Notes under the pieces: model-generated
What the model was told of the DNA's origin: nothing
Databases searched by the model: none
What the model saw: the letters and a program-made list of their open reading frames with translations, nothing else
Shown: positions 1 through 8,333 of the stretch, one piece after another
How positions within the stretch are numbered: the stretch's first letter is position 1
Layout: each line of letters starts with the position of its first letter
Made by a program: the position numbers and the translations under genes
Origin: Nocardiopsis sp. JB363
GTDB lineage: Bacteria; Actinomycetota; Actinomycetes; Streptosporangiales; Streptosporangiaceae
Assembly: GCF_900143625.1 (NCBI RefSeq)
Contig: NZ_FRFF01000030.1
Span: 1-40,703, forward strand
Direction of reading: 5' to 3'
DNA length: 40,703 nucleotides

Positions 1-2
1 GG

Positions 3-842
3 TCAGGGCGGGTCGGCGACGGCCTCGGCCAGGGCGGGAAGGTCGTCTCGGTGGCCGTCGCCGACGGCCACCCGAAGGCCGCGTTCCAGGGTGTGGCCGG
101 CCGGAAGGGGAAGGCGTTCCTCCCAGGCCAGGGCCGGTCCCGTTCCGGGATATTCGTCCGCGCGCAGGAACCACGGTTCCACGAGTGGGCCGTCCTGGTG
201 CAGGAGCAGGGTCCATCGGTCGCCTTGGCCGGTGGTGCCGGCCAGGGCGAGCCAGGGCACGCGTGCCCCGTGCAGGTCCATTTGGCCGGCCAGGCCGTCG
301 GGGCCGGTGACGGCCGGTGGGCGCGGGCCCAGGGGCGCACGCCAGAACAGGCCGCCGTAGCCGGCGCCGGGGCGGCCGTTGGTGGCGGGGCTGCCGATGC
401 TCAGGTCCCGCCCGGAGGTGTTGCGCAGTACCGTGCGCACTCGCAGTACCCAGGTGTGTTCGTCCAGGGGTAGTGCGCGCAGGGTGCGTTCCTCGCAGAT
501 CAGCTCCCGCCCCCCGGGGTCGGTCCAGGAGAGCAGCGCGGTGTGGTGGTCGGATGCCAGGTCCAGGGTGCGCACGTGCCGTTGGCGCCCGTGGTTGTCC
601 AGTAGTACCGAACCGCGGTCGGGGGTGAAGGTGCGTCCACCCCAGAAGCTGGTACCGGACACGTCGGGTACGGCCGAGCCGAATCCCAGGTGGTGGCGGT
701 GGTCCTCGGGCTCCATTTCGGTGACGGTGGTGCCGGCCAGGGTGGTCACCGGGTGCAGGAACGGGCGTGGCGAGAGCACCGGGTCCACGTCGGAGCCGTC
801 GCGGTGCACGGCCACGGTGGTGCCGTTCAAGGACAGGTTCAC
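3..842 (-). CDS. DUF6807 (PmoA-like) family protein
   Basis: This 279-residue protein carries the features of the DUF6807 family (Pfam PF14100, historically named PmoA): an N-terminal HPVTTLAGTTVTEMEPEDH segment followed by HHLGF, then a beta-rich body and a late LFWRAPLGPR segment. Members usually sit in sugar or polyol catabolic loci beside Gfo/Idh/MocA dehydrogenases, as here. The biochemical role is not established, and despite the old name it is not methane monooxygenase. The ATG overlaps the TGA of the upstream dehydrogenase (ATGA at 839-842), so it is probably translationally coupled and is the third gene of a leftward operon. The stop lies at the very edge of the window, so further operon genes may follow outside it. 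Confidence 0.8.
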   Translation of the reverse strand: MNLSLNGTTVAVHRDGSDVDPVLSPRPFLHPVTTLAGTTVTEMEPEDHRHHLGFGSAVPDVSGTSFWGGRTFTPDRGSVLLDNHGRQRHVRTLDLASDHHTALLSWTDPGGRELICEERTLRALPLDEHTWVLRVRTVLRNTSGRDLSIGSPATNGRPGAGYGGLFWRAPLGPRPPAVTGPDGLAGQMDLHGARVPWLALAGTTGQGDRWTLLLHQDGPLVEPWFLRADEYPGTGPALAWEERLPLPAGHTLERGLRVAVGDGHRDDLPALAEAVADPP

Positions 843-2026
843 GGTCGAACCTCCAACGGGTGCGCGGTGGGCTCGGGTGCGGCCCAGTCGGCACCGAGTT
901 CGGTGAAGCCGCTCATGTGGCGGGCGCTTCGGTGGATCAGGGCGTCGATGCCGTGGATGGTGCGGTGGGTGGCGCCCGCCTCACGCCACACGTCCTGGTA
1001 CCGGGTGGAGATGGGGCGGGGGTCGGGCGCGGTGCGCACCGCCTCCAGCACGTGGGTGAACCCCAGGGTGGCGGTGGGGGGAACCAGGAGCGGCGTCCCC
1101 TCGCGCAGATGGGCGATGAGGTTCTCCAACAGGCCGGTGCGCGGGTGGGTGCTGGTGTGCGGGTCCTGCCCGGGGCGGTGCACCGTGACCCGGTCCAGGG
1201 TGTACTCGAAGGTGATGCGACCGTGCTCGCCGTGCAGGTGGAGCGTGGGCGGCAGGCTGCGTGGCGAGCACAGGGTCACGGCCAGGCACACCGGTGTGCC
1301 CTGAGGGGTGCGAAGGCGCAGGCAGGAGGTGTCGTCGGCCTCGATGGGGTGGGCGTGGAAGAGCTCCGGGACGATCTCGTGGGGGGCGTGAGCGCCGCCG
1401 TCGGCCAGTGCCAGGGCGGTGGCCACCATGTGCGCGAAGGGGTTGGTCAGCGCCCCGTCGACCACGTCGCGCCCGGCCATGCGGCGACGTCCGGCCCAGG
1501 GGGCTCGATCGTAGTAGGCCGAGGTGCGTTTCCAGGTGCCCGCGCCGCCGATGCCGCGCAGTGCGCCCACGGCGCCTTGGTCCAGCAGCCCTCGGACGTG
1601 GTCGATGGCGGTCGATCCCAGACTCTGGAAACCCACCTGGCAGACCAGGCCCGAACCCGTGACGGCGTCGGTGAGTTCGTGGAGTTCGGCCAGGGTCGCG
1701 GTGGTGGGTTTTTCCAGCAGCAGGTGAGAACCGTGGGCGAGCACGGTGCGGGCCAGCGTCAGGTGGGTGTGGATGGGGGTGACCAGGACGGTGATCCGGG
1801 CACCGGTCTCCTCCAAGGCTCGGGTCAGGTCCTCGAAGTGGGGTAGGGGGCCGTGCCCCTCCAGGTCGTCGTCGGGGTCCGGGGGGCGAGGATCGCACAC
1901 CCCGACCAGGCGCACCAGCCCTTGTTCGACCAGGGGCCTCAGGGCGCGCAGGTGGGAGCGCCCGTGCCCGTGCAGGCCCACCAAGAGCACGGGCACGGGC
2001 CCCTCGGGTAGAGGGCGGGCGCTCAC
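839..2026 (-). CDS. Gfo/Idh/MocA family oxidoreductase (operon gene 2)
   Basis: A 395-residue NAD(P)-dependent dehydrogenase of the Gfo/Idh/MocA type, acting on a sugar, inositol or sugar acid in the cytoplasm. The N-terminal Rossmann domain runs VPVLLVGLHGHGRSHLRAL, with a glycine-rich loop degenerate compared with GxGxxG. It is followed by the family lysine motif LLLEKPTTAT (EKP, catalytic Lys) and a C-terminal alpha/beta domain. I chose the GTG at 2024-2026 because a GGAGG ribosome site precedes it and it overlaps the upstream TGA as GTGA; the longer frame above it is upstream-gene shadow. It shares little obvious sequence with the other dehydrogenase in this operon, so the two probably do successive or opposite redox steps. 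The substrate cannot be read from the sequence. Confidence 0.85.
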   Translation of the reverse strand: MSARPLPEGPVPVLLVGLHGHGRSHLRALRPLVEQGLVRLVGVCDPRPPDPDDDLEGHGPLPHFEDLTRALEETGARITVLVTPIHTHLTLARTVLAHGSHLLLEKPTTATLAELHELTDAVTGSGLVCQVGFQSLGSTAIDHVRGLLDQGAVGALRGIGGAGTWKRTSAYYDRAPWAGRRRMAGRDVVDGALTNPFAHMVATALALADGGAHAPHEIVPELFHAHPIEADDTSCLRLRTPQGTPVCLAVTLCSPRSLPPTLHLHGEHGRITFEYTLDRVTVHRPGQDPHTSTHPRTGLLENLIAHLREGTPLLVPPTATLGFTHVLEAVRTAPDPRPISTRYQDVWREAGATHRTIHGIDALIHRSARHMSGFTELGADWAAPEPTAHPLEVRP

Positions 2027-3336
2027 CGGCCTTCCTCCCCCAGCAGGTCGGCCACCCGTACCGGGCGTCCGGAGGCGATGGAGGCGTTGGCGCACAGTCC
2101 GGTGATCAGGGCGTTGCCGCCGTCGGCGTGGTCGGGGCGCACACCGTCGTCGAGCCGGCCGAACAGGGCGGTGAGCATGGCGACGTCGCCGCCGCCGTGT
2201 CCGCCGCCGCCCACGTTCACGGGGATCTCCTCGGGCTCTTGCCAGTGGCGGCGCAGCCACAGTCGGGCGGCGGTGTTCTCCTTGGGGGCGGGCATGCCGC
2301 GTACGGGGTGCTGTTCGTCCTGGTCCGGTGAGGTGTGCGCGAACTCGGTCATGTCCAGCTCCAATCGGCCCTTGCTGCCGGTGATGGAGATCCGGTAGCC
2401 CTCCCAGGGCGCGTAGGCCACCAGGTGGTAACTGAGCCGTACCCCGCTGTCGTAGCGCACCAGCACCGACATGTCGTCCTCGATGGTGATGCCCTCACCG
2501 AAGACGTTGAGGTCGCGCCGGTAGCCGTCCTCGTGTTCGGCCTCCAGGTACAGGGCGGTCAGGTCGGGGCTGTCGGCCATGTGCAAAGCGAAGGGGTCCT
2601 GGTCGGCCCCGGGTGAGTCGTGCCCGCGCGGGTAGTCGCCGGCCACACCGTGGCGGTGGCCGTTCTGGGCCCCGTAGAAGAACAACCGGCCCGAGGCGTA
2701 GACCTCTTCGGGGCGAGCGCCGATCCACCAGTTCACCAGGTCGAAGTGGTGACTGGCCTTGTGCACCAGCAGACCGCCGGAGTTGGCCTTGTCGCGGTGC
2801 CAGCGGCGGAAGTAGTCGGCGCCGTGGCGCAGGTCGAGCAGCCACTCGAAGTGCACCGATCCGACCTCGCCGATGGCGCCGGAGGCGATGAGCTCGCGCA
2901 GCTTGAGGTGTACAGGGTTGTAGCGGTAGTTGAACCCGACGGTGACGTGCCCGCCGGTGCGGGCCTGTGCCGCGTTGATGCGCTTGAGCCCGTCCAGGTC
3001 GGCGGTGAGCGGCTTTTCGGTGATGGCGTCGACGCCGGCCTCCAGGGCGGCCACGACGTAGTCGGCGTGGGTGTGGTCGACCGTGCACACGATGACCTCG
3101 TCCACCTTCTGCTCGTGGAGCATGCGGGCGAAGGCCTCGGCCGGATAGGTGGGGACGGGGTCCAGCCCCGCCTCGGTGACGATCCGGTTGTGCACGGCCA
3201 TGCGAGTGGCGTTGGTGTCGCACAGGGCCACCAGGAGGCCCAGGTCCCGATGGGTGTCGGTGAGGGCGCGGGTGTACATCCGTGCCCTGGACCCGGTGCC
3301 GACGATGGCGAATCTGCGTGGAGAGGTGTCGTTCAC
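2023..3336 (-). CDS. Gfo/Idh/MocA family oxidoreductase (operon gene 1)
   Basis: A 437-residue dehydrogenase with a clear Rossmann start (RRFAIVGTGSRARMYTRAL), the family EKP motif (DAITEKPLTADLDGL), the NYRYNPVHLKLREL segment and a SGGLLVHKASHHFDLVNWW stretch holding the usual catalytic His/Asp area. Enzymes with this layout oxidise or reduce sugars and sugar acids with NAD(P). I chose GTG 3334-3336 over an ATG 12 codons upstream because a -35/-10 pair (TTGAGA, 18 bp, TACCCT) places the transcript start at this GTG, which suggests a leaderless mRNA. The spacer and -10 are covered by a LacI-type operator. It is the first gene of a leftward operon with the next dehydrogenase and DUF6807, divergent from a sugar ABC importer, so it likely processes the imported sugar. 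Confidence 0.88.
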   Translation of the reverse strand: MNDTSPRRFAIVGTGSRARMYTRALTDTHRDLGLLVALCDTNATRMAVHNRIVTEAGLDPVPTYPAEAFARMLHEQKVDEVIVCTVDHTHADYVVAALEAGVDAITEKPLTADLDGLKRINAAQARTGGHVTVGFNYRYNPVHLKLRELIASGAIGEVGSVHFEWLLDLRHGADYFRRWHRDKANSGGLLVHKASHHFDLVNWWIGARPEEVYASGRLFFYGAQNGHRHGVAGDYPRGHDSPGADQDPFALHMADSPDLTALYLEAEHEDGYRRDLNVFGEGITIEDDMSVLVRYDSGVRLSYHLVAYAPWEGYRISITGSKGRLELDMTEFAHTSPDQDEQHPVRGMPAPKENTAARLWLRRHWQEPEEIPVNVGGGGHGGGDVAMLTALFGRLDDGVRPDHADGGNALITGLCANASIASGRPVRVADLLGEEGR

Positions 3337-3342
3337 GCGCTC

Positions 3343-3372
3343 AGGGTAAACGCTTTCCTCGGTGGATCTCAA
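3343..3372 (-). promoter_or_regulatory. Promoter of the dehydrogenase/DUF6807 operon (leaderless)
   Basis: On the minus strand TTGAGA (3372-3367), an 18-bp spacer and TACCCT (3348-3343) form a promoter whose start point would fall on the GTG start codon at 3336. No Shine-Dalgarno sequence is visible before that GTG, which agrees with a leaderless transcript. The start point is predicted only. Confidence 0.5.
3345..3358 (+). promoter_or_regulatory. LacI/CcpA-like operator A
   Basis: GGTAAACGCTTTCC is an imperfect palindrome centred on CG, the form bound by LacI/GalR-family repressors. It lies between and over the -10 of the leftward operon, where a bound repressor would block RNA polymerase. 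Its partner at 3574-3587, read on the other strand, matches in 12 of 14 positions. The repressor gene is not in this window. Confidence 0.6.
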
Positions 3373-3525
3373 TGATCACTCAGGGATTTTCCCTGGGATC
3401 GGAGGTGGGGAAAGCGGCTCGGACCGGCCAGAACGCGGGTTCCGGAGTTGATTTTTCGGCTCTGCGACACCGTCGGGGCCGGAGATAACGATCCGGAGAG
3501 GGGTTTCCAGCGGCGCGATCGCCTG

Positions 3526-3555
3526 TTGACACCCCATCTGACCCGGTGCTAGAAA
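3526..3555 (+). promoter_or_regulatory. Candidate promoter of the sugar ABC importer operon
   Basis: A consensus TTGACA (3526-3531) is followed after 18 bp by TAGAAA (3550-3555). A second possible -10, TAAACT (3566-3571), would start transcription inside operator B but lacks a good -35. Either start gives a leader of roughly 175-190 nt before the first permease. The stretch 3375-3525 between the divergent promoters holds nothing I can name. Confidence 0.4.
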
Positions 3556-3573
3556 CTGAACATCTTAAACTAT

Positions 3574-3587
3574 GGATAGCGCTTACC
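3574..3587 (-). promoter_or_regulatory. LacI/CcpA-like operator B
   Basis: Read on the minus strand this is GGTAAGCGCTATCC, the same palindrome type as operator A with two changes. It sits just downstream of the predicted importer promoter, a place where a bound repressor would block initiation or early elongation. The paired copies imply that one sugar-responsive LacI-type regulator controls both divergent operons. Confidence 0.6.
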
Positions 3588-3752
3588 AGGCCATAACCTG
3601 CGAGTTCGCCGAGTGTTCTCGGCCACGTCAGTGGAGGCGACCCCACATCCTCCGCATTCGCCCTGACCAGATAGGTGATCCCCGATCATGAGCCCCCACA
3701 GTCGCCGCCCGTGCCCGGCACGGTGCCAGGCACGCCCCGGGAGTGGTGCGCC

Positions 3753-4718
3753 GTGAGCGCACTCCTCCAACGAAGCCCCAAGAAGACCGAACCCGCGTCG
3801 CCCAAGGCCCGCACGGCCAAAGGATCCGGTCGCGGCACCGGTCGGCGCCGCCAGGAGAACCTGGCCGCCTACGGCTTCCTGGCCCCCTGGTTCCTGGGCC
3901 TGATCGTCATCACCGCGGGACCGCTGATGGCCTCGTTGTACTTCTCCTTCACCGACTACAACCTCATCGGTGACCACCAGTGGGTGGGGATGGAGAACTA
4001 TGAGCGCATGCTGAGCGATGACCGTCTGCACAGCGCGCTGCGGGTCACCTTCGTGTACGTGTTCGTCTCGGTCCCGCTGCAATTGGCCTTGGCGCTGGCG
4101 CTGGCGATGGTCCTGGACCGAGGGGTGCGCGGTCTGCCCCTGTACCGATCGGTGTACTACCTGCCCTCCCTGTTGGGCGGCAGCGTGGCCATCGCCATCC
4201 TGTGGCGGCAGATCTTCGGCGCCGAGGGGCTGGTCAACCAGATCCTGGCGTTCTTCGGGGTGCAGGGGCCGGGCTGGGTGTCCCACCCCGACTACGCCCT
4301 GGGCACCCTCATCGTGCTCAACGTGTGGACCTTCGGCGCACCGATGGTCATCTTCCTGGCCGGGCTGCGACAGGTCCCCCGGATGTACTACGAGGCGGCC
4401 GCCGTGGACGGGGCCGGTCCCCTGCACCGGTTCTGGAACATCACCGTTCCGATGCTCACGCCCATCATCTTCTTCAACCTGGTGCTGCAGATCATCAACG
4501 CCTTCCAGACCTTCACCCAGGCGTTCATCGTCAGCGGCGGCACCGGTGGTCCCTCGGACTCCACCCTCTTCTACACGCTCTACCTGTACCAACGCGGTTT
4601 CGGGTCGTTCGACATGGGCTACGCCTCGGCGATGGCCTGGCTGCTCCTGATGATCATCGGGGGGTTCACCGCAGTGAACTTCCTCGCCTCCAAGTACTGG
4701 GTTTTCTATGGCGACTGA
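3753..4718 (+). CDS. Sugar ABC transporter permease, MalF/UgpA type
   Basis: A 321-residue inner-membrane permease of a carbohydrate ABC importer. It has a basic cytoplasmic N-terminus followed by about six membrane helices, beginning AYGFLAPWFLGLIVITAG. The EAA loop that docks the ATPase is visible as YYEAAAVDGAGPLHRFWNITVP. The family usually has 290-320 residues, which fits the GTG at 3753 with an upstream GGGAG; a GTG at 3675 would add 26 residues without a good ribosome site. It overlaps the next permease by 11 nt and heads a four-gene operon. No ATPase gene lies in the operon, so a shared ATPase encoded elsewhere (MsiK in actinomycetes) probably energises it. Confidence 0.92.
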   Translation: MSALLQRSPKKTEPASPKARTAKGSGRGTGRRRQENLAAYGFLAPWFLGLIVITAGPLMASLYFSFTDYNLIGDHQWVGMENYERMLSDDRLHSALRVTFVYVFVSVPLQLALALALAMVLDRGVRGLPLYRSVYYLPSLLGGSVAIAILWRQIFGAEGLVNQILAFFGVQGPGWVSHPDYALGTLIVLNVWTFGAPMVIFLAGLRQVPRMYYEAAAVDGAGPLHRFWNITVPMLTPIIFFNLVLQIINAFQTFTQAFIVSGGTGGPSDSTLFYTLYLYQRGFGSFDMGYASAMAWLLLMIIGGFTAVNFLASKYWVFYGD

Positions 4719-5583
4719 GACCAAGGCACCGGCCTCCACCCCCACTCGGACCCGGTCCCAACGAAAGCGACGACTCCTCACCCACATCGGGCTGATCGGC
4801 TTCGGCCTGATCATGCTCTACCCGCTGCTGTGGATGCTCTCCAGTTCCTTCAAACCCACCGCGGAGATCTTCCGCGAACCCGGACTCATCCCCTGGGGCT
4901 TCACACCGAGCAACTACACCGAGGGTTGGGGGGCCCTGCAGTTCCCCTTCCACCACTACCTGCTCAACTCCGCGATCGTGGTGGCCGGCGCCATCATCGG
5001 CAACCTCATCGGGTGCTCCCTGGCGGCCTACGCCTTCGCCCGCCTGGAGTTCCGTGGCAAGCGTCTGTTCTTCGCGATCATGCTGGCCACGATCATGCTG
5101 CCCATCCACGTGATCATCGTGCCGCAGTACATCCTGTTCGCCCAGCTGGACTGGATCAACACCTTCTATCCGCTGATCGTCCCCAAGCTGTTGGCCACCG
5201 ACGCCTTCTTCATCTTCTTGATGGTCCAGTTCATCCGCGGGTTGCCCCGTGACCTGGACGAGGCGGCGCGCATCGATGGATGCGGGCACCTGCGCATCTT
5301 CTTCCAGATCATCCTGCCGCTGTCGATGCCGGCCCTGGCCACCACCGCGATCTTCACCTTCATCTGGACCTGGAACGACTTCTTCAGCCAGTTGATCTTC
5401 CTGACCAGCCCCGATATGTACACCGTCCCGGTGGCGCTGCGCACCTTCGTCGACTCCAGTTCCCAAACCTCTTGGGGGCCGTTGTTCGCGATGTCGGTGG
5501 TGGCGCTGGGGCCGGTGTTCGGGTTCTTCCTCGCCGGTCAGCGCTATCTCGTCAAGGGCATCGCCACCACCGGGATCAAGTAG
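4708..5583 (+). CDS. Sugar ABC transporter permease, MalG/UgpE type
   Basis: A 291-residue permease that pairs with the product of the preceding gene to form the membrane channel. It begins with a basic segment, then LIGFGLIMLYPLLWMLSSS as the first helix and the NYTEGW segment typical of MalG-type subunits. The EAA motif reads DEAARIDGCGHLRIFFQIILP, and the C-terminus is GQRYLVKGIATTGIK, a usual ending for the family. The ATG lies inside the end of the first permease gene, giving translational coupling. The substrate is unknown, and its two cognate binding proteins follow immediately. Confidence 0.92.
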   Translation: MATETKAPASTPTRTRSQRKRRLLTHIGLIGFGLIMLYPLLWMLSSSFKPTAEIFREPGLIPWGFTPSNYTEGWGALQFPFHHYLLNSAIVVAGAIIGNLIGCSLAAYAFARLEFRGKRLFFAIMLATIMLPIHVIIVPQYILFAQLDWINTFYPLIVPKLLATDAFFIFLMVQFIRGLPRDLDEAARIDGCGHLRIFFQIILPLSMPALATTAIFTFIWTWNDFFSQLIFLTSPDMYTVPVALRTFVDSSSQTSWGPLFAMSVVALGPVFGFFLAGQRYLVKGIATTGIK

Positions 5584-5605
5584 CCCCCTACCGAAGGGAC
5601 CCACC

Positions 5606-6922
5606 GTGCCACCCCCCACGCGCACCCGCTCCACACGATCGCGCTCACGTCCGGCCATGGTCGTCGCGGCCACCGGAGCGTTGGTCTTGGCCCTGACCTC
5701 CTGTTCCGGCTCCGGTGACTCAGGGGACGTGGTGGAGCTGCGTTTCTCCTGGTGGGGGTCGGACGAGAGGCACGCCAACCTACAGGAGGTCATCGAGGTC
5801 TTCGAGGCTGAGAACCCCGGCATCCGGGTCAGCCCCGACTACACCGACTGGGATGCCTATTGGGACCGGTTGGCCACCGGCGTCGCCGCCGATGACGCCC
5901 CCGACGTGATCATGCAGGACGAGTCCTACCTGACCGAGTACGCGGATCGGGGGGCCCTGGCCGATCTGAGCACCTTGGAGGGGCTGGACCTGTCGTCCTT
6001 GGATCCGTTGGTGGCCGAGAGCGGGATGGTGGACGGGGCGCTCTATGGTGCTCCCACCGGCGTCAACGCCTCGGCGATGCTCGCCGACCCGGAGGCCTTC
6101 GCCGAGGCCGGGGTCCAGATGCCCGACGACACCACGTGGACCTGGGACGACTACGTGGAGATCTCCATCGAGATCAGTGAGGCCACCGACGGCGAGATCG
6201 TGGGAACCCAGGGTCTGACCAACGAGAACGCCTTCCACATCTTCGTCCGCCAGCATGGGGAGAACCTCTTCGACGAGGACGGTGAGATCGCCTTCACCGA
6301 GCAGACCCTGCAGGCCTGGTACGAGCTCACCGATCGGCTCTTGGAGGGCGGCGGACAGCCCGATGCCTCCCAGAGCGTGGAAATCGCCGCCGGTGGCCCC
6401 GATCAGTCGGTGTTGGCCACCAACACCGGGGCCACCGCGCACTTTTGGAGCAACCAGCTGGGCGCCGTGGCCCAGGCCTCCGGGCGTGACATCGAGCTGT
6501 TGCGTTTTCCCGGTGAGACCGAGAACGAGCGCACCGGCACCTACTTCAAGCCCGCCATGTACTACTCGGTCTCGGCCGGTACCGATCACCCGCAGGAGGC
6601 GGCCGGGTTCGTCGACTTCCTGCTCAACAGTGGTGAGGTGGGCGAGATCGTACTGGCCGACCTGGGGTTGCCGGCCAACACCCAGGTGCGCGAGCAGATC
6701 ATGTCGGACCTGCCCGAGGCCGAGACCCGGGGCGCCGACTTCCTCGCCGACATCGAGGGCGAGATCGTCGACGGCAACCCGCCTCCGCCCGTGGGCTCGG
6801 GCGAGATCGTCGACATCAACCGGCGTGCCTACCAGGAATTCAGCTTCGGCAACCTCACCGCACGTGAGGCGGCCGAGCAGTTCGTCTCCGAACTGCGCAC
6901 CGCGGTCGATTCGGGTACCTGA
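5606..6922 (+). CDS. Sugar ABC transporter substrate-binding lipoprotein, copy 1
   Basis: A 438-residue family 1 extracellular solute-binding protein. The basic N-region and hydrophobic segment end in the lipobox LTSC, so Cys33 should be lipidated and the protein anchored outside the membrane. The mature part begins VVELRFSWWGSDERH, and TWTWDDYVEI and the hinge-side YYSVSAGTDHPQEAAGFVDFL are typical of sugar binders. GTG 5606 is used, with GAAGGGA just before it. It lies 22 nt after the second permease and belongs to the same operon. The next gene is a close paralogue of the same length, including a 35-bp stretch identical in both (6080-6114 and 7468-7502). Confidence 0.92.
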   Translation: MPPPTRTRSTRSRSRPAMVVAATGALVLALTSCSGSGDSGDVVELRFSWWGSDERHANLQEVIEVFEAENPGIRVSPDYTDWDAYWDRLATGVAADDAPDVIMQDESYLTEYADRGALADLSTLEGLDLSSLDPLVAESGMVDGALYGAPTGVNASAMLADPEAFAEAGVQMPDDTTWTWDDYVEISIEISEATDGEIVGTQGLTNENAFHIFVRQHGENLFDEDGEIAFTEQTLQAWYELTDRLLEGGGQPDASQSVEIAAGGPDQSVLATNTGATAHFWSNQLGAVAQASGRDIELLRFPGETENERTGTYFKPAMYYSVSAGTDHPQEAAGFVDFLLNSGEVGEIVLADLGLPANTQVREQIMSDLPEAETRGADFLADIEGEIVDGNPPPPVGSGEIVDINRRAYQEFSFGNLTAREAAEQFVSELRTAVDSGT

Positions 6923-6996
6923 CCCGATCGACCCCACGGCGTGGCCCCGCCCGCGCACCCTTGCACACCCGAACACGAGACCTTGAGGACCCCCCG

Positions 6997-8310
6997 ATGA
7001 ACATCCCCTCCGGCGGCGTACGCACACGCCGCACGGCCGCTCCCCTGGCTCTGGCCGCCGCCTTCACACTGCTCGCCTCCGCTTGCGGGGGCGGCTCCTC
7101 CGCCGAGGACGGTGTGGTGGAACTGCGCTTCTCCTGGTGGGGAGCGGACGACCGGCACTCCAACATGCAGCAGGTCATCGAGATCTTCGAGGCGGACAAC
7201 CCCGATATCCAGATCGCCGGGGACTACACCGACTGGGGCTCGTATTGGGACCGGTTGGCCACCAGCACCGCCGCCGACGACTCCCCCGACATCATGATGC
7301 AGGAGGAGCGGTACCTGCGTGAGTACGGTGACCGGGGCGCGCTGGCCGACCTCACCGAGTTCTCCGACGAATTGGACCTGTCCAAGATCGACCCGCTGAT
7401 CGCCGACAGCGGTGACCTGGACGATCAGACCTACGGTGTGGCCTCCGGTGTGAACGTCTACGCCATCCTCGCCGACCCGGAGGCCTTCGCCGAGGCCGGG
7501 GTGGAGATGCCCGACGACACCACCTGGACCTGGGACGACTACGTCGAGATCTCCGGTCAGATCAGCGACGCCACCGACGGCGAGGTCGTGGGCACCCAGA
7601 GCATGTCCTACAACGAGAGCGGGTTCCAGATCTTCGCCCGCCAGCACGGGGAGAACCTCTACGGCGAGGACGGTGAGCTCGCGTTCTCAGCCGAGACCCT
7701 GACCAAGTGGTTCCAGGTCACCCAGGACCTGCTGGAGGGTGGCGGGCAGCCCGGCGCCTCGCAGAGCGTGGAGATCGAGGCGGGCGGCCCCGACCAGTCG
7801 GTGCTGGCCACCAACACCGGCGCGATGGCGCACTTTTGGAGCAACCAGTTGGGCGGGCTGACCGCCTCCTCCGACCGTGACCTGGAGCTGTTGCGCTACC
7901 CGGGTGAGAGTGAGAGCGAGCGCACCGGCATGTACTTCAAGCCGGCGATGTTCTATTCGGTCTCGGCCGGTACCGACCACCCCGAGGAGGCGGCCCGGTT
8001 CGTCGACTTCATGCTCAACGACAACCAGGCGGCGGAGCTGATCCTGGCCGACCTGGGGTTGCCCGCCAACATCGACGTGCGGGCGCACATCCTGAGTTCC
8101 CTGCCCGAGGCGGACGAGCGCAGCGCGATCTTCCTGTCGGACGTGGAGGGCGACGTGGTCGATGGCAACCCGCCGCCGCCGATCGGTGCCGGTGAGGTCG
8201 TGGAGATCACCAAGCGGGTGTCCGATGAGTTGGCCTTCGGCAACCTCACGCCCGAGGAGGCGGCCGAGCAGTTCATGACCGAGGTCGAGGCGGCCACCGG
8301 TTCCCAGTAG
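6997..8310 (+). CDS. Sugar ABC transporter substrate-binding lipoprotein, copy 2
   Basis: A 437-residue lipoprotein with lipobox LASAC (Cys30 predicted to be lipidated), collinear with and very similar to copy 1 over its whole length, with shared blocks such as VVELRFSWWG, DPEAFAEAGV, MPDDTTWTWDDYVEIS and EGGGQP. The ATG at 6997 has GAGGA 7 nt upstream; an upstream frame extension (from 6961) lacks a signal. Copies differ in the loops around residues 120-150 and 185-215, which in this family contribute to ligand contact, so the pair may broaden or tune specificity for one permease pair. It is the last gene of the importer operon and is followed by a strong terminator. Confidence 0.92.
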   Translation: MNIPSGGVRTRRTAAPLALAAAFTLLASACGGGSSAEDGVVELRFSWWGADDRHSNMQQVIEIFEADNPDIQIAGDYTDWGSYWDRLATSTAADDSPDIMMQEERYLREYGDRGALADLTEFSDELDLSKIDPLIADSGDLDDQTYGVASGVNVYAILADPEAFAEAGVEMPDDTTWTWDDYVEISGQISDATDGEVVGTQSMSYNESGFQIFARQHGENLYGEDGELAFSAETLTKWFQVTQDLLEGGGQPGASQSVEIEAGGPDQSVLATNTGAMAHFWSNQLGGLTASSDRDLELLRYPGESESERTGMYFKPAMFYSVSAGTDHPEEAARFVDFMLNDNQAAELILADLGLPANIDVRAHILSSLPEADERSAIFLSDVEGDVVDGNPPPPIGAGEVVEITKRVSDELAFGNLTPEEAAEQFMTEVEAATGSQ

Positions 8311-8333
8311 GAAACCGGACGCGGCACGTGGTC

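Noticed and set aside
2620..3375. 251-residue plus-strand frame antisense to the first dehydrogenase
   Set aside because: It is the mirror of a strongly conserved gene in GC-rich DNA. No ribosome site or motif supports it.
3570..4814. 414-residue minus-strand frame opposite the permease genes
   Set aside because: Composition is rich in Glu, Gln, His, Gly and Val, typical of antisense frames. It covers the divergent promoter and a real permease.
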